From: Acetobacteraceae bacterium
Lineage (GTDB): Bacteria > Pseudomonadota > Alphaproteobacteria > Acetobacterales > Acetobacteraceae
Length of the DNA: 58,811 nucleotides
Direction: 5' to 3'
Assembly: GCA_027487675.1 (NCBI GenBank)
Contig: JAIYDD010000230.1
Location: 1 to 58,811 of the forward strand
In this document: piece by piece, positions 49,340 to 57,623 of the stretch
Numbering within the stretch: position 1 is the stretch's first letter
Layout of the letters: every line of letters starts with the position of its first letter
Translations under genes and position numbers: made by a program
The notes under the pieces: generated by a model
What the model saw: only the letters and a program-made list of their open reading frames with translations
Databases searched by the model: none
Told to the model about the DNA's origin: nothing

Positions 49340-50320
49340 TCAGTCCACCGTCGCGCCGGTCTCGCGCACCAGGCGGCCCCACTTCTCCGATTCGGCGCGG
49401 GCAAAGGCGGCGAAGTCGGCCGCCGTGCCGCCGCGCACGATGGCGCCCTGGGCGGCCAGCATCTCGCGCAGCTCGGGCACGCGCAGGATGCCGTCCACCT
49501 CCGTGGCGAGCCGCGTCACGCGCTCGGCCGGCGTGCCGGCATGCACGCAGAGGCTCATCCAGGTCGCCGAGATCAGGTCGGGCACGCCCTGCTCGACCGT
49601 GGTCGGCACGTCCGGCAGCAGCGCGAGCCGCTCGCTGTGGGCCACCGCGATGGCGCGCATCCGCCCGTCCCGCACGAAGGGCGCGGCGGAGAAGGCGGCG
49701 TCCCACATCGCCATGGTCTGCCCCGCCACCAGCGAGGTCAGCGCCGGCGCCGAGCCGCCGAAGGGCACATGCGTCGGATCCCCGCCGCGGCCCATCGACC
49801 GCGTCATCGCGATGGTCAGGTGGGACGGCGTGCCGATGCCGGCGGAGGCATGCTTCAGCTGGTCGCCCTGCCGACGCGACAGCGCCAGGAAGTCCTGCAG
49901 GTTGGTGGCCGGCACGGAGGGATGCACCACCAGCACCAGCGGGATCACGCTGATCAGCGAGGCGAAGGCGAAGTCGCGGAACGGGTCGTAGGGCAGGCGG
50001 CGGTAGAGGTGCGGGTTGATGGCGATCGGCCCCGACGGCGTGGCGAAGACCGTGTGGCCGTCGGAGGGCGCCTGCAGGAAGGCCTGGGCGGCGACGATGC
50101 CGTTGGCGCCGGGGCGGTTCTCAACCACCACCGGCTGGCCCCAGCGTTCCGCCAGACGCTGCGCGACCAGGCGGGCCTGCGCATCGGCCGAGCCGCCGGC
50201 CGAGACCGGCACCACGAAGCGCATGGCCCGCGAGGGGTAGGCGTCCTGCGCCCCGGCGCCGCGCGGCAGGGCGAGGAGGGCGGGCGCGGCCAGCAGGTGG
50301 CGGCGGCGAAGGCTCGGCAT
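49340..50320 (-). CDS. Bug-family tripartite tricarboxylate transporter receptor, copy 1
   Basis: The 326-residue protein has a signal peptide (RRHLLAAPALLALPRGAGA-QD) and the Bug fold: YPSRAMRFVVPVSAGGSADA, GQPVVVENRPGANGIVAAQA, FATPSGPIAINPHLYRRLPY-DP. Late on it has KHASAGIGTPSHLTIAMTRS. Bug proteins bind carboxylates such as citrate and nicotinate; most have no partner transporter genes nearby, as here. It is close to the MetE-like gene and follows a cupin gene with 86 bp between. Confidence 0.92.
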   Translation of the reverse strand: MPSLRRRHLLAAPALLALPRGAGAQDAYPSRAMRFVVPVSAGGSADAQARLVAQRLAERWGQPVVVENRPGANGIVAAQAFLQAPSDGHTVFATPSGPIAINPHLYRRLPYDPFRDFAFASLISVIPLVLVVHPSVPATNLQDFLALSRRQGDQLKHASAGIGTPSHLTIAMTRSMGRGGDPTHVPFGGSAPALTSLVAGQTMAMWDAAFSAAPFVRDGRMRAIAVAHSERLALLPDVPTTVEQGVPDLISATWMSLCVHAGTPAERVTRLATEVDGILRVPELREMLAAQGAIVRGGTAADFAAFARAESEKWGRLVRETGATVD

Positions 50321-50406
50321 GGCAGGTCGGATCCCCGGGTCGTTGGCGCGCACGGCGCGGGCGGGGGTATCGCCAACCCGGCCGGCGGGCGCAAGCGCGG
50401 GGGCGT

Positions 50407-50907
50407 TCAGCCCGCCGGCGGCGCCTTGTGGATCGGGTCCACCCAGGGCACGCCCTCCGGCTTCTCCACCGGGTCGATGTCGAGGTTGACCACCACCGCC
50501 TCGTTGTCCGAGCGCACGAGGACGCATTCCAGCGTCTCGTCGCTGCTGGCGTTGATCTCCTGGTGGGGGACGTAGGGGGGGACGTAGATGAAGTCGCCCG
50601 GGCCGGCCTCGGCCACGAATTCCAGCCGCTCGCCCCAGCGCATGCGGGCGCGGCCCTTGACCACGTAGATCACGCTTTCCAGCGCGCCGTGGTGGTGGGC
50701 GCCGGTCTTGGCATCGGCATGGATGTGCACCGTGCCGGCCCAGATCTTCTGGGCGCCGACGCGGGCGGCGTTGATGGCGGCGGCGCGGTGCATGCCGGGC
50801 GTCTGGGCGGTGTTGGCGTCCAGGCTGTTGCCGGGGATCACGCGGACGCCGCTGTGCTTCCAGCCATCCTCCGGCGTGTGGGCGTGGTCGTGGCCGTCAT
50901 GGGGCAT
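50407..50907 (-). CDS. cupin-domain protein
   Basis: The 166-residue protein has a histidine-rich start (MPHDGHDHAHT), a cupin motif 1 in TVHIHADAKTGAHHHGALES with VIYVVKGRARMRWGERLEFV, and motif 2 in GDFIYVPPYVPHQEINASSD. The histidines and glutamate needed for a metal site are present, so it is probably an isomerase or dioxygenase-type cupin. The substrate is unknown. The N-terminal histidines might help metal binding. It has its own start region, with GGAGC-type ribosome binding sequence, and lies upstream of the Bug receptor. Confidence 0.85.
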   Translation of the reverse strand: MPHDGHDHAHTPEDGWKHSGVRVIPGNSLDANTAQTPGMHRAAAINAARVGAQKIWAGTVHIHADAKTGAHHHGALESVIYVVKGRARMRWGERLEFVAEAGPGDFIYVPPYVPHQEINASSDETLECVLVRSDNEAVVVNLDIDPVEKPEGVPWVDPIHKAPPAG

Positions 50908-51042
50908 GGGCGGGGGCTCCTGGCTGGCGCGGGCGGCAAGACGACGCCGGATGGGCGCGCGGCGCAAGCGTCCCGCGGCCGGGCGGAGCGCCGGGGCCGG
51001 CGGGCGCGGCGTGCCCGCCGCCCCGCGGATCAGCCCCGCGCA

Positions 51043-52266
51043 TCAGCCCCGCCGCGGCGCCTCGCCGGGCAGGCGGCGCAGCGGCCAGGCGCAGGCCAGC
51101 AGCAGCGCCCCCGCCCCCAGCAGCGGCAGCGCCACCAGCGGCCAGGCGACGCCGGCCGCCAGCGCCACCGCCGGCGGGGTCGCCACCTGGAAGATGTTGT
51201 TGACCTGCACGACCAGGCCCATCGCCGGCCCGGTCAGCGCCGGGTCCGGCACCGCGCGCGGCACCATGGCGAAGAGGCTGGCCGGCACCAGCCCGCCCAC
51301 CAGGCTGGCCGCCACCGCGCAGGCCACCGTCGCCTCGATGCCGAGGCCGAGCCCGAAGGCCGCGCCGGCCAGCAGCGCCATCGCCGCGCCGCAGCCCAGC
51401 ACCAGCCGCGCCGGCGCGATTCCGCGCCGCATCGCCTGGCCGGCCAGCAGGTTGCCCGCCACATTGGCCACCGCGGTGGCCGCCGCCAGCGCGCCCGCGA
51501 CGCCGAGCCCCGCGCCGTGGCGTTCCACCAGGAAGCTCGGCAGGAAGGCGGCAATGCCGAGATAGAGGCCCGCATAGGCGCCGAAGGCCAGCGCGACATG
51601 CAGCGGCAGCCGCGCCGCCAGCAGCCGCCGCAGGTCGTGCAGCAGCCCGCCGCCGGCCCGCACCGGCTGGCCCGCCCAGCCCGGCACCAGCCGCCAGACC
51701 GCCGCCGCGGCCAGCACGGGCGGCAGCGCCGCGAGGGCCCAGGCGAGGCGCCAGCCGAAGGCCTCGACCAGCGGCGCGCCGAGCAGGCCGAGCGCGATGC
51801 CCGCCGGCATGAAGCAGGACCAGGCGGCCAGCGCGACGGAGCGGTCCCGCCCGGAACTGCGCGCCGCCAGCAGGGTCGGCGCCGCCACGACGACGGCCAG
51901 GAAGGCCACGCCCTCGGCCAGCCGCGCCGCGTAGAGCAGCCCGATCCCGGGCGCCGCCGCCAGCAGCAGCCCGGCGAGCCCCATCGCCAGCAGCCCGGCC
52001 AGCAGGGCGCGGCGCATGCCCGCCCGCGCCGCGACCAGCCCAGCCCCCGCGCCCGCCAGCCCCGCCGCGACGGAGAAGACCGAGAGCAGCCCGGCCGCGC
52101 CCGCGAGCCCGATGCCGAAGGCCTCGCCCACCGGCAGCAGGGCGGGCGCCAGCTTGCCGAGCTGCAGCGCGCCGGCGACGCCCGCGCCGACCAGCGCCGC
52201 GATCTCCGCCCAGCCGGCGGGCGCGGCCTCGGGCAGGGCGGTGTCGATGCGGGGGGAGCCGTCCAT
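51043..52266 (-). CDS. major facilitator superfamily transporter (CynX/NimT-like)
   Basis: The 407-residue protein has about twelve hydrophobic helices of alanine, leucine and glycine, such as LLSVFSVAAGLAGAGAGLVA and FLAVVVAAPTLLAARSSGRD. A conserved loop RSVALAAWSCFMPAGIALGL and AFLPSFLVERHGAGLGVAG suggest the MFS of CynX/NimT type. It would exchange a small anion or nitro-imidazole-like compound. No partner gene identifies the substrate. It is divergent from the phosphatase gene. Confidence 0.83.
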   Translation of the reverse strand: MDGSPRIDTALPEAAPAGWAEIAALVGAGVAGALQLGKLAPALLPVGEAFGIGLAGAAGLLSVFSVAAGLAGAGAGLVAARAGMRRALLAGLLAMGLAGLLLAAAPGIGLLYAARLAEGVAFLAVVVAAPTLLAARSSGRDRSVALAAWSCFMPAGIALGLLGAPLVEAFGWRLAWALAALPPVLAAAAVWRLVPGWAGQPVRAGGGLLHDLRRLLAARLPLHVALAFGAYAGLYLGIAAFLPSFLVERHGAGLGVAGALAAATAVANVAGNLLAGQAMRRGIAPARLVLGCGAAMALLAGAAFGLGLGIEATVACAVAASLVGGLVPASLFAMVPRAVPDPALTGPAMGLVVQVNNIFQVATPPAVALAAGVAWPLVALPLLGAGALLLACAWPLRRLPGEAPRRG

Positions 52267-52380
52267 CGGGCTGTCCTACCGCGCCGGGCGGTGCCGGGCG
52301 AGGCGCCGGCGGGCGCGCTGCACGGCGCCACGCCGGCAGGCGCGCTGGACAGGGTCGCGGTGGCGCAACATGCTCGTCAC

Positions 52381-53586
52381 ATGACCGACACGTCCCCCGT
52401 CTCGACCGAGGATTGCGCCGGGCTGACCCTGCTGCGCGACCTCTCGCCCGACCTTCTGCGCCGCGTGCTCGCCCGCGCCCGGGTGGCGGAGGTGGCGGCG
52501 GGCGAGGTGATCCTGCGGCGCGGCGCGGCGAACCAGACGCTGCACTTCCTGCTCGCCGGGCGGCTGCGCGTGATCTTCGACCTCGAGGCGCCGGGCCAGG
52601 GCATCGACATCCCCCCGGGACGGATGTTCGGCGAGATGTCGGTGATCGATGGCGAGCCGGCCTCGGCCTTCGTCGTCGCCGCCGCGCCGAGCCGGGTGCT
52701 GATGGTGCCGGCCGAGGTGTTCTGGGGCGAGGTGGTGACCGCGCCCGGCGTGCCGCAAACGGTGATGCGCTCGCTCAGCGGGCTGCTGCGCGCGAACAAC
52801 GCGGCGCTGGTCGCGGCGATGCAGGAAAGGCTGCGGCTGGAAGTGCTGGCGAAGGAGCTCTCGGTCGCGCGCGACATCCAGATGGGCATGCTCCAGCCGG
52901 CCGGACCCTGCTTCCCGGAGGAGCGGCGGATCGGGCTCGCCATGGCGATGCGCCCGGCGAAGGAAGTCGGCGGCGACCTCTACGAGGCGGTGCGGCTGGA
53001 CGAGGACCGGCTGCTGGTGGCGGTGGGCGACGTCTCCGGCAAGGGGGTCAGCGCGGCGCTGTTCATGGTGCGCGCGCTGACGCTGCTGCGCATGGGCGCG
53101 GCGCATGCCCCGCCGACCGAGCGGCTGCTGGCGGAGCTGAACGACGCGCTGGCGGCGGGCAACGACGCGGCGATGTTCGTCACCGTGCTGCTCGGCGTGC
53201 TCGACATGCGCAGCGGGGAGCTGGAGCTGGTGAATTGCGGGCACACGCCGGCGGTGCTGCGCGGCGCCGATGGCGGCGTTGCGACCCATGCGGTGAAGCC
53301 GAGCCCGGCGCTCGGCATGTTCGAGGGCGCGCGGTTCTCCATCGCGCGCCTGCTTCTGGCGCCGGGGACGACGCTGCTGGTCACCTCGGACGGGGTGAAC
53401 GAGGCGATGGACCCGGCGAAGGCGGAATTCGGCACGGATCGGCTGCTGGACGCCGTGGCGGCGGGCCCGGCGGCGGAGGCGCCGCTGCTGGGGCACATCA
53501 TCGCCGCGGTGGACCGCCACGCCGCCGGCGCGGAGCAGGCGGACGACATCACCCTGCTGGCGCTGACCTGGCGCGGGCCGGGGTGA
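52381..53586 (+). CDS. PP2C-type SpoIIE/RsbU phosphatase with cyclic-nucleotide-binding domain
   Basis: The 401-residue protein has a cyclic-nucleotide-binding-like N-terminal domain (LAGRLRVIFDLEAPGQG, PPGRMFGEMSVIDGEPASAF) at about residues 20-140. A linker helix (LRLEVLAKELSVARDIQMGM) follows, then a SpoIIE domain: PAKEVGGDLYEAVRLDEDRL, AVGDVSGKGVSAALFMVRAL, CGHTPAVLRG and LVTSDGVNEAMD with metal aspartates, and a terminal EQADDITLLALTWRG. Such proteins dephosphorylate anti-anti-sigma factors. The cNMP domain lacks an obvious full set of arginine-phosphate-binding residues, so the ligand is uncertain. No STAS or kinase partner lies in the window. Confidence 0.92.
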   Translation: MTDTSPVSTEDCAGLTLLRDLSPDLLRRVLARARVAEVAAGEVILRRGAANQTLHFLLAGRLRVIFDLEAPGQGIDIPPGRMFGEMSVIDGEPASAFVVAAAPSRVLMVPAEVFWGEVVTAPGVPQTVMRSLSGLLRANNAALVAAMQERLRLEVLAKELSVARDIQMGMLQPAGPCFPEERRIGLAMAMRPAKEVGGDLYEAVRLDEDRLLVAVGDVSGKGVSAALFMVRALTLLRMGAAHAPPTERLLAELNDALAAGNDAAMFVTVLLGVLDMRSGELELVNCGHTPAVLRGADGGVATHAVKPSPALGMFEGARFSIARLLLAPGTTLLVTSDGVNEAMDPAKAEFGTDRLLDAVAAGPAAEAPLLGHIIAAVDRHAAGAEQADDITLLALTWRGPG

Positions 53587-53701
53587 GGGAAGGCCGCGCG
53601 CGGCGCCCCGCTGGCGGGCGCCCGGCGGCGACGCCCCCTGCCCCGCACGCCCCGAAGCGGGCTATCCGGGGAGGCAACCCGCGCATCGAGGGCCGCCCGC
53701 C

Positions 53702-54172
53702 ATGTCCGATCCCCCGCACCTGACGCCGCGCTTCGAGCTGGTGGGCGAGCTGGAGGTGAAGGTCGCCGCGCCCATCCTGTTCGGCGCCGTGCCGGGCGGG
53801 CAGCGGCGGATCGTGCCGATCCTCGGCGGCCGCATCGCCGGGCCGCGGCTGAACGGCGAGGTGCTGGAGGGCGGCGCCGACACCCAGCTGATCCGGGACG
53901 ACGGGCTGACCCAGCTCGTCGCCCGCTATGCGCTGCGGCTGGAGGACGGCGCGCTGGTGCATGTGGTGAACCGCGGCCTGCGCCACGCGGCGCCGGAGGA
54001 CATGGCGAAGCTGCTGCGCGGCGAAGCGGTGCCGCCCGAGCGCGTCTATTTCCGCTGCACGCCGGCCTTCGAGACCTCCGCGCCGGCGCATGCCTGGCTG
54101 CACCGGGCGATCTTCCTCGGCCTCGGCGAGCGGCGGCCGGACAGCGTGCGGGTGCGCATCTTCGCGGTGTAG
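53702..54172 (+). CDS. DUF3237 family protein, copy 2
   Basis: The 156-residue product has FELVGELEVKVAAPILFGAV, RRIVPILGGRIAGPRLNGEV, LEGGADTQLIRDDGLTQLVA, and a HAWLHRAIFLGLGERRPDSV end. This parallels copy 1 at 28302 block for block (PTVLGA/PILFGA, GGRFFGP/GGRIAGP, LPGGADWM/LEGGADTQ), so the two are paralogues that have diverged. Function is unknown. It follows the phosphatase gene by 115 bp and stands before an inverted-repeat element. Confidence 0.84.
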   Translation: MSDPPHLTPRFELVGELEVKVAAPILFGAVPGGQRRIVPILGGRIAGPRLNGEVLEGGADTQLIRDDGLTQLVARYALRLEDGALVHVVNRGLRHAAPEDMAKLLRGEAVPPERVYFRCTPAFETSAPAHAWLHRAIFLGLGERRPDSVRVRIFAV

Positions 54173-54213
54173 CGCGGCGGCGGGGCGCGCCCGCCCCGCG
54201 CCTGGCCGCGGCG

Positions 54214-54411
54214 CTAGACGATGATCGGCGAGCAGTGAATCGCCGATCAGGTAAGCGGGGCAAAATCTCGGGCGAATGTGGGGAGACAACTCGAATTCGC
54301 GCATCAGTCATCGGCAGAAATGGCAGCTATCCGCCGTTTTCAGTTGTTCCGCTCGGCGATGGTGCACTTGCGTGCCCGGGGTTTTGCCCCGCTTACCCGA
54401 TCATGGTCTAG
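54214..54411. mobile_element. MITE-like element with ~38-bp imperfect inverted ends and CTAG termini
   Basis: CTAGACGATGATCGG (54214-54228) matches the reverse complement of 54397-54411 at 14 of 15 positions. GTAAGCGGGGCAAAATCTCG onward (54251-54273) matches the reverse complement of 54374-54396 at 21 of 23. The left arm has an extra 22 bp containing a 9-bp hairpin (GATCGGCGA/TCGCCGATC). Interior DNA is lower in GC than its flanks and has no ORF. The outer ends are CTAG. It lies between DUF3237 and a Bug receptor gene. Confidence 0.68.
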
Positions 54412-54473
54412 CCCATTGGTTTGCCGCGTGATTCACGCCTCCGGGCGTTCCGCCCTTCGGCGATCACGCTCTA
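54395..54473 (-). repeat. interspersed intergenic repeat, copy A
   Basis: Read on the minus strand this begins at the TAG stop of the Bug receptor gene and continues AGCGTGATCGCCGAAGGGCG. It aligns over about 80 bp with copy B at 27893-27972. The strand can fold with GCGTGAT pairing with ATCACGC around a GGGCG-GAA-CGCCC stem, so it may act as a transcription end or RNA-stability element. Confidence 0.72.
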
Positions 54474-55433
54474 TTCGATGGCGCGGAAGCCGGTGGCGCG
54501 GACGATCTCCGCCCAGCGGGTGCGGTCGGTCGCGATGCGCTGGCCGAAGGCGGCGCGGCCTTCCAGCGCCATGGCGAAGCCGGCGTCGCGCAGCCGGGCC
54601 TGGGCGGCGGGTGCGCCCATGGCGCGCAGGATCGCGGCTTCCAGCGTGGCCTGGGCGGGGTCCGGCGTGGCGGCGGGGGCGGTGACGCCGAACCAGGATT
54701 CGAAGACCAGCGCCTGCCGGCCGAGTTCGCCGAAGGAGGGCACGTTCGGCAGCAGCGCGGCGCGGCGCGGGCCGGTGGTGGCCAGCGCCTTCAGCCGGCC
54801 GGCCTGGACATGCGGGGCGACCAGCGCGACGGAGCCGAACATGCCCTGCAGCTCGCCGTTCAGCAGCGCGGTCATGCCTTCGCCGGTGGCGCGGAAATGC
54901 ACGGGCTCGACCGGGACGTTGGTCGCGTTGCCGAGCATCACCGCGCCGAAATGGCCGGGCGTGCCGGCGCCGAAGGTGCCCATGAAGGCGGGCGCGTTGC
55001 GGCTGCGCGCCCAGCCGACCCAGCCATCCAGGTCGCTGACGGGGGCGGCGGCCGGGACGACGAAGGCGAAGTCGGCGGTGACCAGCAGCGCCACCGGGGC
55101 GAAGTCGCGCGCCGGGTCGTAGGGCAGGCGCGCATAGGTGCTGGGCGCCATGGAAAGCTGCCCGACCTCGGCCAGCAGCAGGTGGTGGCCGTCCGCCGGG
55201 GCGCGGGCGATCTCCTGCGCGGCGATGTGGCCGGCCGCACCCGGGCGGTTCTCCACCACCATCGGCTGCGGCAGCGCCTCGCGCAGCGTGTCGGCCAGCA
55301 GGCGCGCGACCAGGTCGGGGCCGGTGCCGGCGGGGAAGCCGACCACGAGCCGCATCGGGCGATCCGGGAAGGTCTGGGCCGCGGCGGCGAAGGGCAGCGC
55401 GAGGCCGGCGCCCAGCACGGCGCGACGGGTCAT
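54471..55433 (-). CDS. Bug-family tripartite tricarboxylate transporter receptor, copy 2
   Basis: The 320-residue protein has a twin-arginine/hydrophobic signal (TRRAVLGAGLALPFAAAAQT), then FPDRPMRLVVGFPAGTGPDL, QPMVVENRPGAAGHIAAQEI, and APSTYARLPYDPARDFAPVA, the Bug signature, with LFRAT-type and GTFGAGTPGHFGA segments later. The ligand is not known. The start is taken as the ATG at 55433. An upstream frame to 55616 exists, and a promoter-like palindrome lies at 55680, leaving a leader of over 200 nt or a longer N-terminus; the signal peptide favours the shorter start. Confidence 0.9.
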   Translation of the reverse strand: MTRRAVLGAGLALPFAAAAQTFPDRPMRLVVGFPAGTGPDLVARLLADTLREALPQPMVVENRPGAAGHIAAQEIARAPADGHHLLLAEVGQLSMAPSTYARLPYDPARDFAPVALLVTADFAFVVPAAAPVSDLDGWVGWARSRNAPAFMGTFGAGTPGHFGAVMLGNATNVPVEPVHFRATGEGMTALLNGELQGMFGSVALVAPHVQAGRLKALATTGPRRAALLPNVPSFGELGRQALVFESWFGVTAPAATPDPAQATLEAAILRAMGAPAAQARLRDAGFAMALEGRAAFGQRIATDRTRWAEIVRATGFRAIE

Positions 55434-55679
55434 GCCAAGGGCCGCCTTCGGCGACCCGTTGGCATGGCTTTCCGTGCCCTCGAGCGCCGGGCGCGGCTTT
55501 CGGCCGCTTGGCTCGCCGCATGGGCGGCGGGCCGCGTTCGCGGCCTCGGCCAGCTGCGCCGGCCGCAGGTCACTGACGACGGCCGGGCAAAACAGGCGAT
55601 GGGCGGAGGCAGGCATGCGGCGTTTCCCCTGGTGGCCGGCGCGGAAGGCGGCGCGCGGCCTCTGCGGGCCGCATGACCC

Positions 55680-55710
55680 TTATGCAGCATAACATTTTGG
55701 GGCGGGTCAA
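55680..55710 (-). promoter_or_regulatory. putative promoter with TTATGC-A-GCATAA operator for Bug receptor copy 2
   Basis: A perfect 13-bp palindrome TTATGCAGCATAA lies at 55680-55692, in AT-rich DNA that stands out in this genome. On the minus strand TTGACC (55705-55710) provides a -35 box, with the palindrome covering the expected -10 site (18-19 bp spacing). Such short AT-rich dyads are typical of GntR-type repressors. The gene it drives would be the Bug receptor; the regulator is not in the window. The rest of the 367-bp spacer shows no gene. Confidence 0.55.
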
Positions 55711-55800
55711 CGGTGGCGTGTCCCGACCGCCGCACCGACGCCCCGCGGCCAGCGCGCATCGCGTCGGAGCCGGTCCGCGCGGGCGCCGGAACGCGGAGGG

Positions 55801-57438
55801 TCACGCCGCCTCGGCCGTCGCCTCCCGCCCCAGGATGAAGTCGGCGGCCTTCTCGGCGATCATCATCGTCGTGGCGTAGGTGTTGGCGGACGGCATGCTC
55901 GGCATGATGGAGGCGTCCACCACGCGCAGCGCCTCCATCCCGTGCACGCGCAGCCGATCGTCCACCACCGCGGTCGGGTCGGTGGCGGGGCCCATGCGCG
56001 CGGTGCCGATCAGATGGTAGGTCGTGCTGGCGTTGCGCTTGGCGAAATCCAGCAGCTCGTCGTCGGTCTGCACCTGCGGGCCGGGCAGCGTCTCGCGTTC
56101 CAGGTATTTTGCGAGCTCGGGCGTGCCGAGCATGCGGCGGACCAGGCGCATCCCGGCGATGTGGGTGCGGACATCGATGGGGTCGGAGAGGTAGTTCGGG
56201 TTGATCTCCGGATCCTCGAAGACATTGGCGCTGCGCGCGCGGACCCAGCCGGTGCTTTCGGGGCGGTGCTGCCAGGCGCCGCAGGTGACGCCGGGATAGT
56301 CGTCCAGGATGTAGACCTTGCCCTCCGCGTAGCTGCCGGGGGTGAACACGCATTGCAGGTCGGGCTGGTCGAGGCCCTCGAAGCTCTTCCAGAAGACGTG
56401 CACATGCGACGGCGTGGTGGCGAGGATGTTCGGCCGCCGCAGCGCCCAGCGCGCGATCTGCGCGCCGAGCCTGAGGCCGCGCGACAGCTCGTTCAGCGTC
56501 TCGACGCCCGGCTTGGCGCGCATGACGAAGCGGGAGGCGTAGTGGTCGCGGAAGTTGGACCCGACGCCGCGCAGCTCGTGCCGCACCTCGACGCCGATGC
56601 GGCCCAGCAGCTCGGCGGGGCCGATGCCGGAGACCTGGAGCAGGCGGGCGGTGTTCACCGTGCCGGCGGAGACGATCACCTCGCGGCGGGCGCGCACTTC
56701 GCGCGGCGCTTCGCCGGGGCCGGAGAGATACTGCACGCCCACCGCGCGCCGGCCTTCGAACAGCAGGCGGCTGGCGCGCGCGCTGGTGCGCAGCTCGACA
56801 TTGCCGCGCGCGATGGCGGGGCGCAGGAAGGCGACGGCGGCGGAGATGCGGCGGCCGTTGCGGATGGTGCGCTGGAAGTAGCCGATGCCGGCCTGGTCGC
56901 CCGAATTGTAGTCCCGCGCGCGGGGAATCCCGAGGCCGAGGCAGCCCTGGATGAAGGCCTCGGACACCGGGTGGATCCAGTCCATGTCGGTGACCGGGAT
57001 GCCCTCCGCGTTGCGGCCGCGGCTGTCGTCGGCGAGGCCGATGCGGTTCTCGCTGCGCCGGTAGTAGGGCAGGCAATCCGCATAGCCCCAGCCGCGGTTG
57101 CCGCGCTGCGCCCAGCTGTCGAGGTCCGCCGGCTGGCCGCGGTTGTAGACCATGCCGTTGACGGAGGAGCCGCCGCCGACCGTGCGCCCCTGCGTCGTGG
57201 CGATGCGCCGCCCGGCCGTGGCGGGGATGGCTTCCGTCTTGAACTGCCAGGTGACGGAGGGATCGGCGAGCGTCCGGACGAAGCCCGCGGGGATGTGGAT
57301 GAAGGGGTTGCGGTCCGGCGGCCCGGCTTCCAGCACGCAGATGGTGACGCCCGGCTGCGCGCCGAGCCGGTTCGCCAGCACCGAGCCGGCGGCGCCGGAG
57401 CCCACGATCACGTAGTCGAAGCTGTCCGCGGCGGACAT
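55801..57438 (-). CDS. GMC family oxidoreductase (choline dehydrogenase-like)
   Basis: The 545-residue flavoprotein has the FAD-binding DYVIVGSGAAGSVLANRLGA, the GMC signature GRTVGGGSSVNGMVYNRGQP, VSAGTVNTARLLQVSGIGPA, and a C-terminal STTYHLIGTARMGPATDPT with the catalytic histidine and MPSMPSANTYATTMMIAEK with the catalytic asparagine. It oxidises an alcohol such as choline, glycol or an aryl alcohol. The length is normal. It lies between two Bug receptors, all leftward, with 185 bp to the upstream one. No betaine-aldehyde dehydrogenase is next to it, so choline is not assured. Confidence 0.92.
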   Translation of the reverse strand: MSAADSFDYVIVGSGAAGSVLANRLGAQPGVTICVLEAGPPDRNPFIHIPAGFVRTLADPSVTWQFKTEAIPATAGRRIATTQGRTVGGGSSVNGMVYNRGQPADLDSWAQRGNRGWGYADCLPYYRRSENRIGLADDSRGRNAEGIPVTDMDWIHPVSEAFIQGCLGLGIPRARDYNSGDQAGIGYFQRTIRNGRRISAAVAFLRPAIARGNVELRTSARASRLLFEGRRAVGVQYLSGPGEAPREVRARREVIVSAGTVNTARLLQVSGIGPAELLGRIGVEVRHELRGVGSNFRDHYASRFVMRAKPGVETLNELSRGLRLGAQIARWALRRPNILATTPSHVHVFWKSFEGLDQPDLQCVFTPGSYAEGKVYILDDYPGVTCGAWQHRPESTGWVRARSANVFEDPEINPNYLSDPIDVRTHIAGMRLVRRMLGTPELAKYLERETLPGPQVQTDDELLDFAKRNASTTYHLIGTARMGPATDPTAVVDDRLRVHGMEALRVVDASIMPSMPSANTYATTMMIAEKAADFILGREATAEAA

Positions 57439-57623
57439 CGCAGCGCCCTCCCCTGCCCTTGCGGCGACGATAATCCGTGGCCGGCGCGCTGGCCACGCCG
57501 CCCGGCCCGCGCCGCGCGCGCGCCGGGGCTGCGGTGTGCGCGCGCGACGCGGGCCAGGGCTGGCCGGGTCGGGGCGGCCGCCGTCGCGGCGATGCGGCCG
57601 GGCGCGGCGCGCGCCGTCGGCGG

